The notes under the pieces are model-generated. The model did no database searches. It worked only from the letters and a program-made list of their open reading frames with translations, and was not told the origin of the DNA. Of a stretch of 64,000 nucleotides of DNA, positions 54,793 through 63,067 are shown piece by piece. A program made the position numbers and the translations under genes. The DNA comes from Afifella sp. IM 167 (GTDB lineage Bacteria > Pseudomonadota > Alphaproteobacteria > Rhizobiales > Afifellaceae). The stretch spans positions 124,001-188,000 of the forward strand of contig NZ_NSLC01000003.1 of assembly GCF_020144925.1 (NCBI RefSeq), in the 5' to 3' direction. Positions within the stretch are counted from its first letter, which is position 1; each line of letters begins with the position of its first letter.

Positions 54793-55671
54793 TTAGCTTC
54801 CGAGGGCGGCGACGTCTTCGGCGGCCGCCTCCACGCTCCAGCGTCCCGGCTTTACCGGCCCGGCCGGGGCATCGCCGATCAGCCTCAGGAATTCCGCGCG
54901 CGGCACGGTGTCGAAGCCGAAGCGCGCCACCGCGTCGGACGGCCTCTTGTTGTCGATCAGCGCAAAGCCCCAGCGGTTGAGATGCCAGGCGAGGAAGGCG
55001 AAGCCGACCTTGGAGGCGTTGTCGATGCGGAAGAACTGCGATTCGATCGTGAAGCAGCGTCCCGTCGCAACGCCGTAGCCGCCGCCGATCAGCGCGCCGG
55101 TTTCGTCCCAGACCTCGAAGGAATGCGCGTCTCCCGCCTCGTGGAGGGCCTGGAAGGCGCGCATGATCTGCGGCGTGATCCAGGTGAGCGGCGTCTGGCC
55201 GGGGCGCGGCTCGGCGCAGGCCTCCATCACCTCGCCGAAGGCGGTGTCGAAGGTGACGCGCCACCTGTCCTTGCGGATATGGCTGCGCAGCCGCTTGGAG
55301 AGATGGAAGTCGGAAAGCCGCACGATGGCGCGCCGCGAGGGCGAAAGCCATTTCGGGGCGAGCACGTGCGACAGCGGATAAAGGCCGCGCCGATAGGCCT
55401 CGCGCAGCGTCGGCACGGAGAGGTCGCGCGCGACTGCGACCGCGCCGGTCGGGCTGAGACGCGGCGCATCGGGGGCGGGCAGGCCCGGATCGGACGATAT
55501 GAGCGCTTGAAGATGAGCGAGCCCGATGCGCGCGGCGCCGAGCGGGCCGTCGTTCTTCAGGCTCCAGGCGATGCCGAGAAGCCAGCGGCGCGTCTTCTGT
55601 CCGGCATTCTCGGAAAAGGCGGGCGGGCCGGCCGGCATGGCGGCTCTCTCGGCCAGCGCGTCTGCGTTCAT
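54793..55671 (-). CDS. Divergent Aat (leucyl/phenylalanyl-tRNA-protein transferase) homologue
   Basis: Homologue of the N-end-rule enzyme that adds Leu/Phe from tRNA to N-terminal Arg/Lys; 292 residues, longer than the usual 230-240 because of an N-terminal extension of about 60 residues. The family fold shows in REAYRRGLYPLSH, KWLSPSRRAIVR (WxSP motif), FGEVMEACAE, HSFEVWDETGALIGGGYGV and the ESQFFR segment (E210-S211). In E. coli Aat the active-site loop reads DCQ, with Asp and Gln implicated in catalysis; here the same place is D240-N241-K242, so the glutamine is replaced by lysine. The protein could have another aminoacyl-tRNA or acceptor specificity, or be inactive. Lies between leuB and asd. 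Confidence 0.72.
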   Translation of the reverse strand: MNADALAERAAMPAGPPAFSENAGQKTRRWLLGIAWSLKNDGPLGAARIGLAHLQALISSDPGLPAPDAPRLSPTGAVAVARDLSVPTLREAYRRGLYPLSHVLAPKWLSPSRRAIVRLSDFHLSKRLRSHIRKDRWRVTFDTAFGEVMEACAEPRPGQTPLTWITPQIMRAFQALHEAGDAHSFEVWDETGALIGGGYGVATGRCFTIESQFFRIDNASKVGFAFLAWHLNRWGFALIDNKRPSDAVARFGFDTVPRAEFLRLIGDAPAGPVKPGRWSVEAAAEDVAALGS

Positions 55672-55778
55672 TGCCTTCTTCCCTGCTCTCGTCCGGTGGC
55701 GCGATCCTGGCAGGCCAGCCTCAAGCCTTGGTTAAGTTGTCGCAGCGGAAGGGGAAAAGCGGCTTCAATAGCTTGTGA

Positions 55779-55895
55779 TTGACTTTGGCTCGCCGCGCGA
55801 TAAAACGCGCCCACCATGAGCAGAACGGCTTTCACCCGGTTTTCCGGGACCAAGACGACCGGCTGACGCTCCGCCCCGATCTCTCCCCGGGGCGG
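55779..55895 (+). promoter_or_regulatory. Candidate asd promoter and structured leader
   Basis: TTGACT (55779-55784), a 16-bp spacer and TAAAAC (55801-55806) form a plausible promoter about 127 bp before the asd ATG. The leader contains a short hairpin (CCCGG/CCGGG, about 55837-55850) and a stronger one (CCGCCCC 55871-55877 with GGGGCGG 55889-55895). I cannot assign these to a known riboswitch. Confidence 0.35.
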
Positions 55896-55932
55896 GGATG
55901 AGATGCTTTGCACGGGGAGAGAGGAGCAGGAC

Positions 55933-56964
55933 ATGGGTTACAGGATCGCAGTCGTCGGCGCGACCGGCAATGTCGGGCGGGAGATGCTCGACATCCTCGA
56001 CGAGCGCGGCTTTCCCGCGGACGAAGTTGTGGCACTCGCCTCCCGCCGCAGCCAGGGCACGGAAGTCTCCTTCGGCGACAAGACGCTCAAGGTGCAGGCG
56101 CTGGAGAACTACGATTTCTCCGGTATCGACATCGCGCTGATGTCGGCGGGCGGCACCGTCTCCAAGGAATGGTCGCCGAAGATCGCCGCCAAGGGCTGCG
56201 TTGTCATCGACAATTCCTCGGCCTGGCGCACCGATCCGGATGTGCCGCTGATCGTCCCGGAGGTGAATGCCGATGCGGTCGCGGGCTTCACCAAGAAGAA
56301 CATCATCGCCAATCCGAACTGCTCGACCGCACAGCTCGTCGTGGCGCTGAAGCCGCTGCATGACCGGGCGAGGATCAAGCGCGTCGTCGTTGCCACCTAC
56401 CAGTCGGTTTCCGGCGCCGGCAAGGACGCGATGGACGAGCTCTTCAACCAGACGCGGGCCGTCTTCGTGGCCGATCCGGTGGAAGCGAAGAAGTTCCCCA
56501 AGCGCATCGCCTTCAACTGCATTCCCCATATCGACGTCTTCATGGAAGACGGCACGACGAAGGAGGAATGGAAGATGGTGGCCGAGACCAAGAAGATTCT
56601 CGACCCGAAGATCAAGCTGACGGCGACCTGCGTGCGCGTGCCGGTCTTCGTCGGCCATTCGGAGGCCGTCAACATCGAGTTCGAGGAAGAGCTTTCGGCC
56701 GACGAGGCGCGCGAGATCCTGCGCGAGGCGCCGGGCTGCCTCGTCATCGATAAGCACGAGCCGGGCGGATACATGACCCCCTACGAGAGTGCCGGCGAGG
56801 ATGCGACCTACATCTCGCGCATCCGCGAGGATTCGACGGTTGATTACGGCCTTTCCCTGTGGGTGGTCGCCGACAACCTCAGGAAGGGCGCGGCGCTCAA
56901 CACCGTGCAGATCGCCGAGCTTCTGGTGAACCGCAAGCTCCTGGAGAAGCAGAAGGCGGCCTGA
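55933..56964 (+). CDS. asd: Aspartate-semialdehyde dehydrogenase
   Basis: NADPH-dependent reduction of aspartyl phosphate to the semialdehyde, branch point of lysine/DAP, threonine and methionine synthesis; 343 residues. The cofactor motif VVGATGNVGREM is at 6-17, the catalytic cysteine sits in ANPNCSTAQL, and the substrate-binding stretch is CVRVPVFVGHSEAVNIEFE. ATG 55933 follows GAGGAGCAGG. A pyroglutamyl peptidase gene follows 5 bp after the stop. Confidence 0.97.
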   Translation: MGYRIAVVGATGNVGREMLDILDERGFPADEVVALASRRSQGTEVSFGDKTLKVQALENYDFSGIDIALMSAGGTVSKEWSPKIAAKGCVVIDNSSAWRTDPDVPLIVPEVNADAVAGFTKKNIIANPNCSTAQLVVALKPLHDRARIKRVVVATYQSVSGAGKDAMDELFNQTRAVFVADPVEAKKFPKRIAFNCIPHIDVFMEDGTTKEEWKMVAETKKILDPKIKLTATCVRVPVFVGHSEAVNIEFEEELSADEAREILREAPGCLVIDKHEPGGYMTPYESAGEDATYISRIREDSTVDYGLSLWVVADNLRKGAALNTVQIAELLVNRKLLEKQKAA

Positions 56965-56969
56965 GCCGC

Positions 56970-57650
56970 ATGCGCCGGCCGCGCCTTCTCGTCACCGGCT
57001 TCGGGCCTTTTCCGGGCGTTCCGGAAAATCCGAGCGGCTGGCTGATGGAGCGGCTGTCGCTGCCCGATGGGCTGAAAGGCATCGCGGCCGAAGCGCGGTT
57101 CGCCGTCCTGCCGACCGACTGGCAGGCGGGACCGGCCGCCTTCGAGGCGCTCTGGCAAGCGCATTCGCCTGACATCGCGGTCCAGTTCGGCGTCAGCCGG
57201 CGCGCCCGCGGCTTCGAGCTGGAGCGCCTTGCGCGCAACCGGGCCGAGCCGGCGCTCGCCGATGCCGCCGGAAAGGCGGCGCCTTCCTGCCGCGTCGATC
57301 CGGAAGGGCCGGAGACCTGGCGCGGCTCCCTGCCGATCCGCCGTATCCGCAATGCCCTTGAGGCCGCCGGCCATCCGGCGGGTCTTTCCGACGATGCCGG
57401 CCTCTATCTGTGCAATGCGCTCTATTACAGGGCCGGCCGGCTCGCCTCGCAGGCGGGCCGGCTTTCCATGAACGGCTTCGTCCACCTTCCCTTCCTGGAG
57501 GGGCAGACCCCGCCCGCTGCGACGGAGAGGCCTGAGGCGGAGACCGCTCCGGCCTTCGCCATGGCGCATGAGGCGATGGCCGCCGGCGCGAGGCTCATCC
57601 TTGAGGTCGCCGTCGAAGCCTGGCGCGAGCGCGCCGAAGAGGCCGCGTGA
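56970..57650 (+). CDS. pcp: Pyroglutamyl-peptidase I
   Basis: Cysteine peptidase of family C15 that removes N-terminal pyroglutamate, 226 residues. The N-terminal GFGPFPGVPENPS is the family signature; catalytic C148 is in SDDAGLYLCNALYY, the conserved His in NGFVHLPFLE, and the acidic residue in GFELERLARN. ATG 56970 is 5 bp after the asd stop, so both probably share a transcript. The terminal 40 residues are more variable. Confidence 0.85.
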   Translation: MRRPRLLVTGFGPFPGVPENPSGWLMERLSLPDGLKGIAAEARFAVLPTDWQAGPAAFEALWQAHSPDIAVQFGVSRRARGFELERLARNRAEPALADAAGKAAPSCRVDPEGPETWRGSLPIRRIRNALEAAGHPAGLSDDAGLYLCNALYYRAGRLASQAGRLSMNGFVHLPFLEGQTPPAATERPEAETAPAFAMAHEAMAAGARLILEVAVEAWRERAEEAA

Positions 57651-57660
57651 AACGGGCTTC

Positions 57661-58005
57661 CTATTTCCGCTGCCAGTTCTGCGTCTTGCAGAAGATCGCC
57701 ATGGCGCAGCCCTTCAGCTTCATCTGCGTGGCGGAGGTCAGCGTCACCGACCCGGAATAGGTCTTGTCGTCCTCCGGGTTCATGATCGTGCCCTTGTAGG
57801 AGCCGTTCGAGCCTTCCATGCGGCCGATCTCCTTGCCCTTGTTCGGGCCCGAAGCGACCTTGAGGCAATAGGCGCTGCCGCAGGCAGAGATGCGCACCGT
57901 ATTGCCGCTCTCGGCGACCCAGTTGCCCACGATCGGATCGGCGGCGAGCGCCATGCCGGGCCATGCGGCGAGCAGGGTGACGGCGACCATCTTCTTCCAG
58001 TTCAT
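57661..58005 (-). CDS. DUF2147 secreted protein
   Basis: Small periplasmic protein of 114 residues, shorter than many DUF2147 members (about 130-150). A signal peptide (1-22, ending GMALAA) is followed by DPIVGNWVAESGNTVRISACG, which is the family's start; cysteines at about 42, 47, 100 and 106 could form disulfides. A beta-barrel-like calycin fold is presumed. Function unknown. It converges on pcp with a 10-bp gap. Confidence 0.85.
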   Translation of the reverse strand: MNWKKMVAVTLLAAWPGMALAADPIVGNWVAESGNTVRISACGSAYCLKVASGPNKGKEIGRMEGSNGSYKGTIMNPEDDKTYSGSVTLTSATQMKLKGCAMAIFCKTQNWQRK

Positions 58006-58110
58006 CGGCGTTTCCTCCTGTTATGGCGGAAATAGAACGCGCCGGGCGGCCGAGCGCAACGGGGATTTTCAGCCCAAAGCGCCGGAAAACTGCGATTCCC
58101 GGGGGTGACG

Positions 58111-58989
58111 TTACGGCCGCGTGGCGACGGCGGGCGCGCCGGCAAGGCGGCGCAACTGCACGCGAGAGAGGTTGGGTCGAACGAGCGCCTCCTGCGCCTC
58201 TGCGAAGGCAAGATCCGGCCTGCCGAGTGAGGCCGTCACGGCAAAGACGTCGTGCGTGGCGGCGACCGCATAGGGCAGGGCCTCCTGCGGCGGGGAGCCA
58301 AGCAGGCGCCGGCCGAGATAGACGGCGCAGAAGAGGTCGCCGGCGCCCTTTGCCGGGGTCTGGGCGAGCGGGTGCTCGGCAAGCAGCGTGGCGCCGCCGG
58401 AAAAGAGAGCCGCGGCGGTGCGTCCGCGCATCAGGGCGGGGGCGGAGGTGACGATGAGTTCGGCCGGACCCAGGTCCGCAGCGGCGGCGGCGATCGCGGC
58501 CATTTCGGGGCTCGGACCAAGACCCGCCAGAACGGAGAATTCGAAGAGGTTCGGGGTGGCGATATCGGCGAGCGGCAGAAGCGCGCGGCGCTGCGCTTCG
58601 ACGACCTCTTGCGGCAGATAGGCCTCGCCGGCATCGCCGAAGACCGGGTCGCAGAGATAAAGGAGCCGCTCATCGCGGCGCTTCAGCTCTTCGATGAAGC
58701 TTGCAGCGAGTTCCGCTTCCGGCCGTCCGCCGAAATAGCCGGTGACGACCGCGGAGGGCGGGCGCGCCTTCAGCCGCTCGGCGACGTTTTCCAGGAGCTC
58801 GGCGAAATCTTCCGGCGAGGGGCGCAGCGGGCGGACCCGGCGGTGGGCGGGATGATGCGGAAAGATGATCGTCGGGATTTCGACGGTCTCGATGCCGAGA
58901 CGCTCCAGCACGAAACTGATGATGCGGTTGCCGACGGCGCCGATCGCGACATGGCTCGAAATGGTGACGACGGGCCCCGGCACCGACAT
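58111..58989 (-). CDS. pdxY: Pyridoxal kinase
   Basis: Salvage enzyme phosphorylating pyridoxal to PLP, 292 residues of the ribokinase superfamily. The N-terminus VVTISSHVAIGAVGNRI, the CDPVFGDAGEAYLP block and the ATP-binding/catalytic KGAGDLFCAVYLG (in place of GTGD) are recognisable. The PdxY type is supported by FPHHPAH and STPNLFE-like ATPNLFEFS. The start is ATG 58989 (MSVPGP). No operon partners are evident. Confidence 0.9.
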   Translation of the reverse strand: MSVPGPVVTISSHVAIGAVGNRIISFVLERLGIETVEIPTIIFPHHPAHRRVRPLRPSPEDFAELLENVAERLKARPPSAVVTGYFGGRPEAELAASFIEELKRRDERLLYLCDPVFGDAGEAYLPQEVVEAQRRALLPLADIATPNLFEFSVLAGLGPSPEMAAIAAAAADLGPAELIVTSAPALMRGRTAAALFSGGATLLAEHPLAQTPAKGAGDLFCAVYLGRRLLGSPPQEALPYAVAATHDVFAVTASLGRPDLAFAEAQEALVRPNLSRVQLRRLAGAPAVATRP

Positions 58990-59133
58990 GATGGCTGATC
59001 CTCTGCGAAAACTCAGCCGCGGGCAGCAGGCTCCAGCCTGCGGGCGACGAATCGGGAAATTTCAGCGGATCGGGAAGGCAGGCGCAAGCGCGCCCGTGCC
59101 GGCACATGCGCCGGGGGCGTGAGGAAAGGCGAG

Positions 59134-59164
59134 CCGCCCCGGCGCAGAGAGGCTGCCGGGGCGG
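59134..59164 (-). terminator. Probable terminator of the DUF1127 gene
   Basis: CCGCCCCGGC (59134-59143) pairs with GCCGGGGCGG (59155-59164), an 11-base loop between, beginning 28 bp beyond the stop codon of the minus-strand DUF1127 gene. The following minus-strand bases are only modestly T-rich. Confidence 0.5.
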
Positions 59165-59191
59165 TCTTTGAAGGTCCGCAAGCTTCGGCCG

Positions 59192-59500
59192 TCAGAGGAA
59201 CTTGCGGCCGCGCCGCTGGCTGGCGATCCGGTCGGAGCGCCGGCGTATCAGTTCGGCGTTGGGATCGCTCGCAAGCGGCATCGCCAGGGCGCTGTCCACG
59301 TCGAAACGGGTGAGCCCGATATCGCTCAGCATGTGGTCGTCGAGTGCTGCGAGCCGATAGGCGGCGCGCCGGCCCCTGATGGCACGGGCGAGACGCGTGG
59401 CGGCGGTGACGGCCGGGCCAATGAGCGCGGCGAGCCTCGCCGCAAGGTCGTCCGTGCGCGGCGTGTGCAGCGTCGGATTGGGTGAAAGCCGTTCAAACAT
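59192..59500 (-). CDS. DUF1127 domain protein
   Basis: Small basic protein of 102 residues with a clear DUF1127 core near residue 60: YRLAALDDHMLSDIGLTRFDVDSAL. The N-terminal half is poorly conserved, with a mildly hydrophobic helix (DDLAARLAALIGPAVTAATRL). ATG 59500 (MFERLSPN) was chosen; upstream sequence in the same frame is not conserved. Divergent from a LysR gene with a 154-bp gap containing a 10-bp palindrome, so regulation by that LysR is likely (inference). Confidence 0.85.
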   Translation of the reverse strand: MFERLSPNPTLHTPRTDDLAARLAALIGPAVTAATRLARAIRGRRAAYRLAALDDHMLSDIGLTRFDVDSALAMPLASDPNAELIRRRSDRIASQRRGRKFL

Positions 59501-59590
59501 CTCAAGTCTCCGTCTGGGGCGGGGGAACCCCTTCCTTGATGGCGATGGGCGGGTGCGTCGTCGCCATGGCCGGAGATTTGAACCTTCCCT

Positions 59591-59600
59591 ATTGATCAAT
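59591..59600. promoter_or_regulatory. Palindrome in the DUF1127/LysR intergenic region
   Basis: ATTGATCAAT is a perfect 10-bp palindrome in the AT-richest part of the gap, 91 bp from the DUF1127 start and 55 bp from the LysR start. It fits the T-N-A interrupted-dyad shape that LysR regulators bind. No experimental support is visible. Confidence 0.4.
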
Positions 59601-59654
59601 CAAACGAAAAGGTCTTACATGTTGAATGAGAAAAATTGAACGAGGCAGAAATCG

Positions 59655-60548
59655 ATGCATCCTGTTCTCGACGCCGACCTCCTGCGCACTTTTGTCGCGA
59701 TCGCCGACGGCGGCAGCTTCTCCGTCGCGGCGGACAAAGTGGGCCGCACGCCTTCCGCCATCTCCATGCAGGTGAAGAAGCTGGAGGAGATGGTCGGTCG
59801 CCGCCTCTTCGAGCGTGACTCGCGCAAGGTGTCGCTGACGCCCTTCGGCGAATCGATGCTGCCGGATGCGCGCAAGATCCTGGAAATGCACGGCGAGCTC
59901 TGGGGACGGCTGAAGACCCCGGACCTTGAGGGCGTCATCACCGTGGGCACGCCGGACGAATATGCGAGCGCCTTCATGCCGCGCGTGTTGCGCAGCTTCG
60001 CGCGCACCCATCCCGGCGTCCAGGTGAACGTCATCTGCGATATTTCCACGAAGGTGCGTGGCTGCCTGGAACGGGGCGAGATCGACGCCGGCCTTGTCAC
60101 CGATTCCGACGTCAGCAACGTCGCCTATTACCGCCGGCAGGTGCATGACGAGCCGCTGGTCTGGCTGGGCGCGCGGGATGGCACGGCGCATGCGCGCCGG
60201 CCGCTGCCGGTCGCTGTGGCGAACCCGACCTGCGAATGGCGGCGCCGGTCGGTCGCCGCGCTCGGCAAGTCGGGGCTGCGCCACCGGATCGCCTATCAGA
60301 GCGCCTCGGCCGCCGGCCAGATCGCGGCGATCGCGGGCGACCTCGCCGTGGCGCCGCTGCCGGTCTCGCTTGCCAAGGGCGACCTGGTGGCGCTCGGGCC
60401 GGAGACCGGCCTGCCGCGGCTCGGCACCTATGCGATTTCCTTCATCGCCCGCGACGAGACCGATCCGCTGGTGATGGCGCTCGCCGACCATGTGGCGACG
60501 AGCTTCGCTCCGGCAGGCCAGGCGGGGCTGGAGCAGGTGGCGGCGTAG
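59655..60548 (+). CDS. LysR-family transcriptional regulator
   Basis: LysR-type regulator of 297 residues. The winged helix-turn-helix occupies about 5-62 (LRTFVAIADGGSFSVAADKV, TPSAISMQVKKLEEMVG); the effector domain follows. Hydrophobic and cysteine content (C134, C143) offers no clue to the ligand. It is divergent from the DUF1127 gene, its probable target, and ends 7 bp before the convergent tlpA stop. ATG 59655 has GAGG upstream. Confidence 0.92.
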   Translation: MHPVLDADLLRTFVAIADGGSFSVAADKVGRTPSAISMQVKKLEEMVGRRLFERDSRKVSLTPFGESMLPDARKILEMHGELWGRLKTPDLEGVITVGTPDEYASAFMPRVLRSFARTHPGVQVNVICDISTKVRGCLERGEIDAGLVTDSDVSNVAYYRRQVHDEPLVWLGARDGTAHARRPLPVAVANPTCEWRRRSVAALGKSGLRHRIAYQSASAAGQIAAIAGDLAVAPLPVSLAKGDLVALGPETGLPRLGTYAISFIARDETDPLVMALADHVATSFAPAGQAGLEQVAA

Positions 60549-60555
60549 CCTCTCC

Positions 60556-61242
60556 TCAGGAGGCGGGCGGCGGCTCCTCGGACGGCGCTTCCAGCGTCGT
60601 CGGCGAGGTCTCTTTCAGCGCCGCCTCGATCAGGGCGCCAGCGTCGCCCGAATCCCATTCGGCCGGTCCGTTCATGTGGCCGATCAGGCAGCCATTGCCG
60701 TCGACAAGCGCCGTCACCGGCAGTCCGACGGCAAGGCCCTTCGCCTTCATGTCGTTGAAGATCTTCATCGTCCTGTCGGTGTAGAGCGGCAGGTTGTCCA
60801 CACCGATCTCCTCCAGGAACGTGCGGGGCCGGTCGATGTCGGAGCGGTCGATGTTGATCGGCACGACGGCGAAGTTCTCATTTCCGTGCGTGCCCTCCAG
60901 CCTGTCGAGCGCCGGCATCTCCTCGCGGCACGGCACGCACCATGTGGCCCACAGATTGACCAGCTTCAGCTGGCCGGAGAAATCGGCGAGCGTGCGGGTC
61001 TGGCCGACCTGGTCGGTGAAGGAGAGCGCGCTGAGGTTCTCCTGCCGCGTCGCCGGAATGAAGGCGGCGACCTCGCCCTTCACAAGCGGATCGATCGCCT
61101 CGGCGGCGTCGAGGGCCGGGCGACAATCGCCCGCGGCGACCACCGTCTTCTCATTGCCATTCTGGGAAATCCCGTATAGGGCGACGGCAGCGCCCGCGGC
61201 GATGAGAATGGCTGCGGCAAGGGCGAAAAAAACTCGTTTCAC
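60556..61242 (-). CDS. tlpA: Thiol:disulfide oxidoreductase TlpA
   Basis: Membrane-anchored periplasmic thioredoxin, about 228 residues. One N-terminal helix (4-24) tethers the domain; the active site is WATWCVPC with C102 and C105. TlpA-type features include an additional pair of cysteines (C40 and one near GNGCLIG) that can form a structural disulfide, and [11 protein letters not shown]. In Bradyrhizobium TlpA reduces ScoI and the CuA site of cytochrome oxidase. The GTG at 61242 was preferred over TTG 61272 because GGAG lies 9 bp upstream. Divergent from argH with a 47-bp gap, a gene order common in Hyphomicrobiales. Confidence 0.9.
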   Translation of the reverse strand: MKRVFFALAAAILIAAGAAVALYGISQNGNEKTVVAAGDCRPALDAAEAIDPLVKGEVAAFIPATRQENLSALSFTDQVGQTRTLADFSGQLKLVNLWATWCVPCREEMPALDRLEGTHGNENFAVVPINIDRSDIDRPRTFLEEIGVDNLPLYTDRTMKIFNDMKAKGLAVGLPVTALVDGNGCLIGHMNGPAEWDSGDAGALIEAALKETSPTTLEAPSEEPPPAS

Positions 61243-61289
61243 GGGTATCAACTCCGAAATCCTGTCACTCAAGCAACGCGATCTTGCAA

Positions 61290-62711
61290 ATGTCGAACCG
61301 CATGTGGGGCGGCCGCTTCTCCGAAAGCCCGGACGCCATCATGGAAGAGATCAACGCCTCGATCGATTTCGACAAGGCGCTCGCGGCGCAAGACATCGCC
61401 GGCTCTCAGGCACACGCCGCCATGCTCGCCAAAGCCGGCATTATTTCGACGGAGGACGCGGATAAGATCATCGCGGGCCTCGCCGAGATCGGCCGCGACT
61501 TCGCCGAAGGCCGTTTTAAGGTCTCCCGCAGCCTGGAAGACATCCACATGAACGTGGAGGCGCGGCTCGCCGAGCTGATCGGCGAGGCGGCCGGAAGGCT
61601 GCATACGGCGCGCTCGCGCAACGACCAGATCGCCACCGACTTCAAGCTCTATGTGCGCGAGGCGCTCGACGAGCTCGACCGGCAGGTGGTGGCGCTGATG
61701 CGCGCGCTCGCGGCAAAGGCCGAGGCGCATGCCGGCACGGTGATGCCGGGCTTCACGCATCTGCAGAGCGCCCAGCCCGTCACCTTCGGCCATCACTGCC
61801 TTGCCTATGTGGAGATGCTGGCGCGCGACCGCGGCCGGCTGGCCGATTGCCGGGGGCGGCTCAACGAATGCCCGCTCGGCTCGGCCGCGCTCGCCGGCAC
61901 GGCGTTTCCGATCGACCGGAAGATGACGGCCGAGGCGCTCGGCTTTGCGCGCCCGACGGCGAACTCGCTCGACGCCGTCTCCGACCGCGACTTCGCCATG
62001 GAGGCCCTCGCGGCGGCCTCGATCTGCGCGGTGCACCTGTCGCGCCTTGCCGAAGAGATCGTCATCTGGTCGTCGGCCCAGTTCCGCTTCGTCAAGCTCT
62101 CCGACAAGTTCACCACCGGCTCCTCGATCATGCCGCAGAAGCGCAATCCGGACGCGGCCGAGCTGGTGCGCGCCAAGGCGGGGCGGATCGTCGGGGCGCT
62201 GAACGCGCTCATCATCGTCATGAAGGGCCTGCCGCTCGCCTATTGCAAGGACATGCAGGAGGACAAGGAGCCGGTCTTCGACGCGCTGCCTTCCCTGTCG
62301 CTCTGTCTTGCGGCGATGACCGGAATGGTCGGCGACATGAAGCCGAACGAGACCGCCATGCGCGAGGCGGCCGGCGTCGGCTTTGCCACGGCCACCGACC
62401 TCGCCGACTGGCTGGTGCGCGAGGTGGGCATGCCTTTCCGCGAGGCGCATCACGTCACCGGCCGCATCGTCGCCGAGGCGGAGGCGCGCGGGCTCGATCT
62501 CGGCGAACTGCCGCTGGAGGTCATGCGCAAGGTGCACGAGAAGATCGACGCCAGCGTCTTCGACGTTCTCTCGGTCGATGCCTCAGTCTCCAGCCGCAGA
62601 AGCGAAGGGGGCACGGCTCCGGAAAATGTTCGCGAGCGGGCGCGCCACTGGCGCACCCTCCTCGAAGAGGCGCCGAAAGAGGCTGCGCAGCCGGGCGAGA
62701 GCCCGGTATAG
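61290..62711 (+). CDS. argH: Argininosuccinate lyase
   Basis: Final step of arginine synthesis, cleaving argininosuccinate to arginine and fumarate; 473 residues. Conserved stretches are [54 protein letters not shown], and the flexible signature loop [15 protein letters not shown] 61290 was chosen over TTG 61284. It shares its short upstream region with tlpA, and lptM and lysA follow on the same strand. Confidence 0.97.
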   Translation: MSNRMWGGRFSESPDAIMEEINASIDFDKALAAQDIAGSQAHAAMLAKAGIISTEDADKIIAGLAEIGRDFAEGRFKVSRSLEDIHMNVEARLAELIGEAAGRLHTARSRNDQIATDFKLYVREALDELDRQVVALMRALAAKAEAHAGTVMPGFTHLQSAQPVTFGHHCLAYVEMLARDRGRLADCRGRLNECPLGSAALAGTAFPIDRKMTAEALGFARPTANSLDAVSDRDFAMEALAAASICAVHLSRLAEEIVIWSSAQFRFVKLSDKFTTGSSIMPQKRNPDAAELVRAKAGRIVGALNALIIVMKGLPLAYCKDMQEDKEPVFDALPSLSLCLAAMTGMVGDMKPNETAMREAAGVGFATATDLADWLVREVGMPFREAHHVTGRIVAEAEARGLDLGELPLEVMRKVHEKIDASVFDVLSVDASVSSRRSEGGTAPENVRERARHWRTLLEEAPKEAAQPGESPV

Positions 62712-62739
62712 TCAGCCCGCTCCGAGGAGTTTCTCAATA

Positions 62740-63021
62740 ATGGCCTTTCTTCGTCTCGTCATCGTCCTGACGCTCGCCGCATCGGCGGTGACCGGCTGCG
62801 GCCGCCGCGGGGCGCTCGAGCCGCCTCCCGGCGCTGAAAACAGCATCGTGCCGAAAAGCGATCCAGGCGCCGGGCCCTCGCAAACCGACACGGTCGGCAA
62901 TGTGGAGACGCTGTCGGAGGAAGGCAGGGTCGCGGCCGAGACCCCGACGAGCGCCGAAGAGGAAAAGCGCGCGCCGAGCGATCCGAGCGGCCGCCGCTTC
63001 ATCCTCGATCCGCTGATCTGA
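62740..63021 (+). CDS. lptM: LptM-like small lipoprotein
   Basis: Outer-membrane lipoprotein precursor of 93 residues. The signal peptide ends in a lipobox TGC with the lipidated C20, followed by GRRGALEPPPG, the segment typical of LptM (YifL) proteins that stabilise the LptDE complex. The rest is an acidic, disordered tail ending in RRFILDPLI, a motif seen in alphaproteobacterial members. Gene order argH-lptM-lysA is conserved in the group. ATG 62740 has GAGGAG upstream. Confidence 0.85.
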   Translation: MAFLRLVIVLTLAASAVTGCGRRGALEPPPGAENSIVPKSDPGAGPSQTDTVGNVETLSEEGRVAAETPTSAEEEKRAPSDPSGRRFILDPLI

Positions 63022-63067
63022 CAGAAAGGCGCGCGCCCCGGCAAAGGGGTCGCCGCGCGGGACATCC

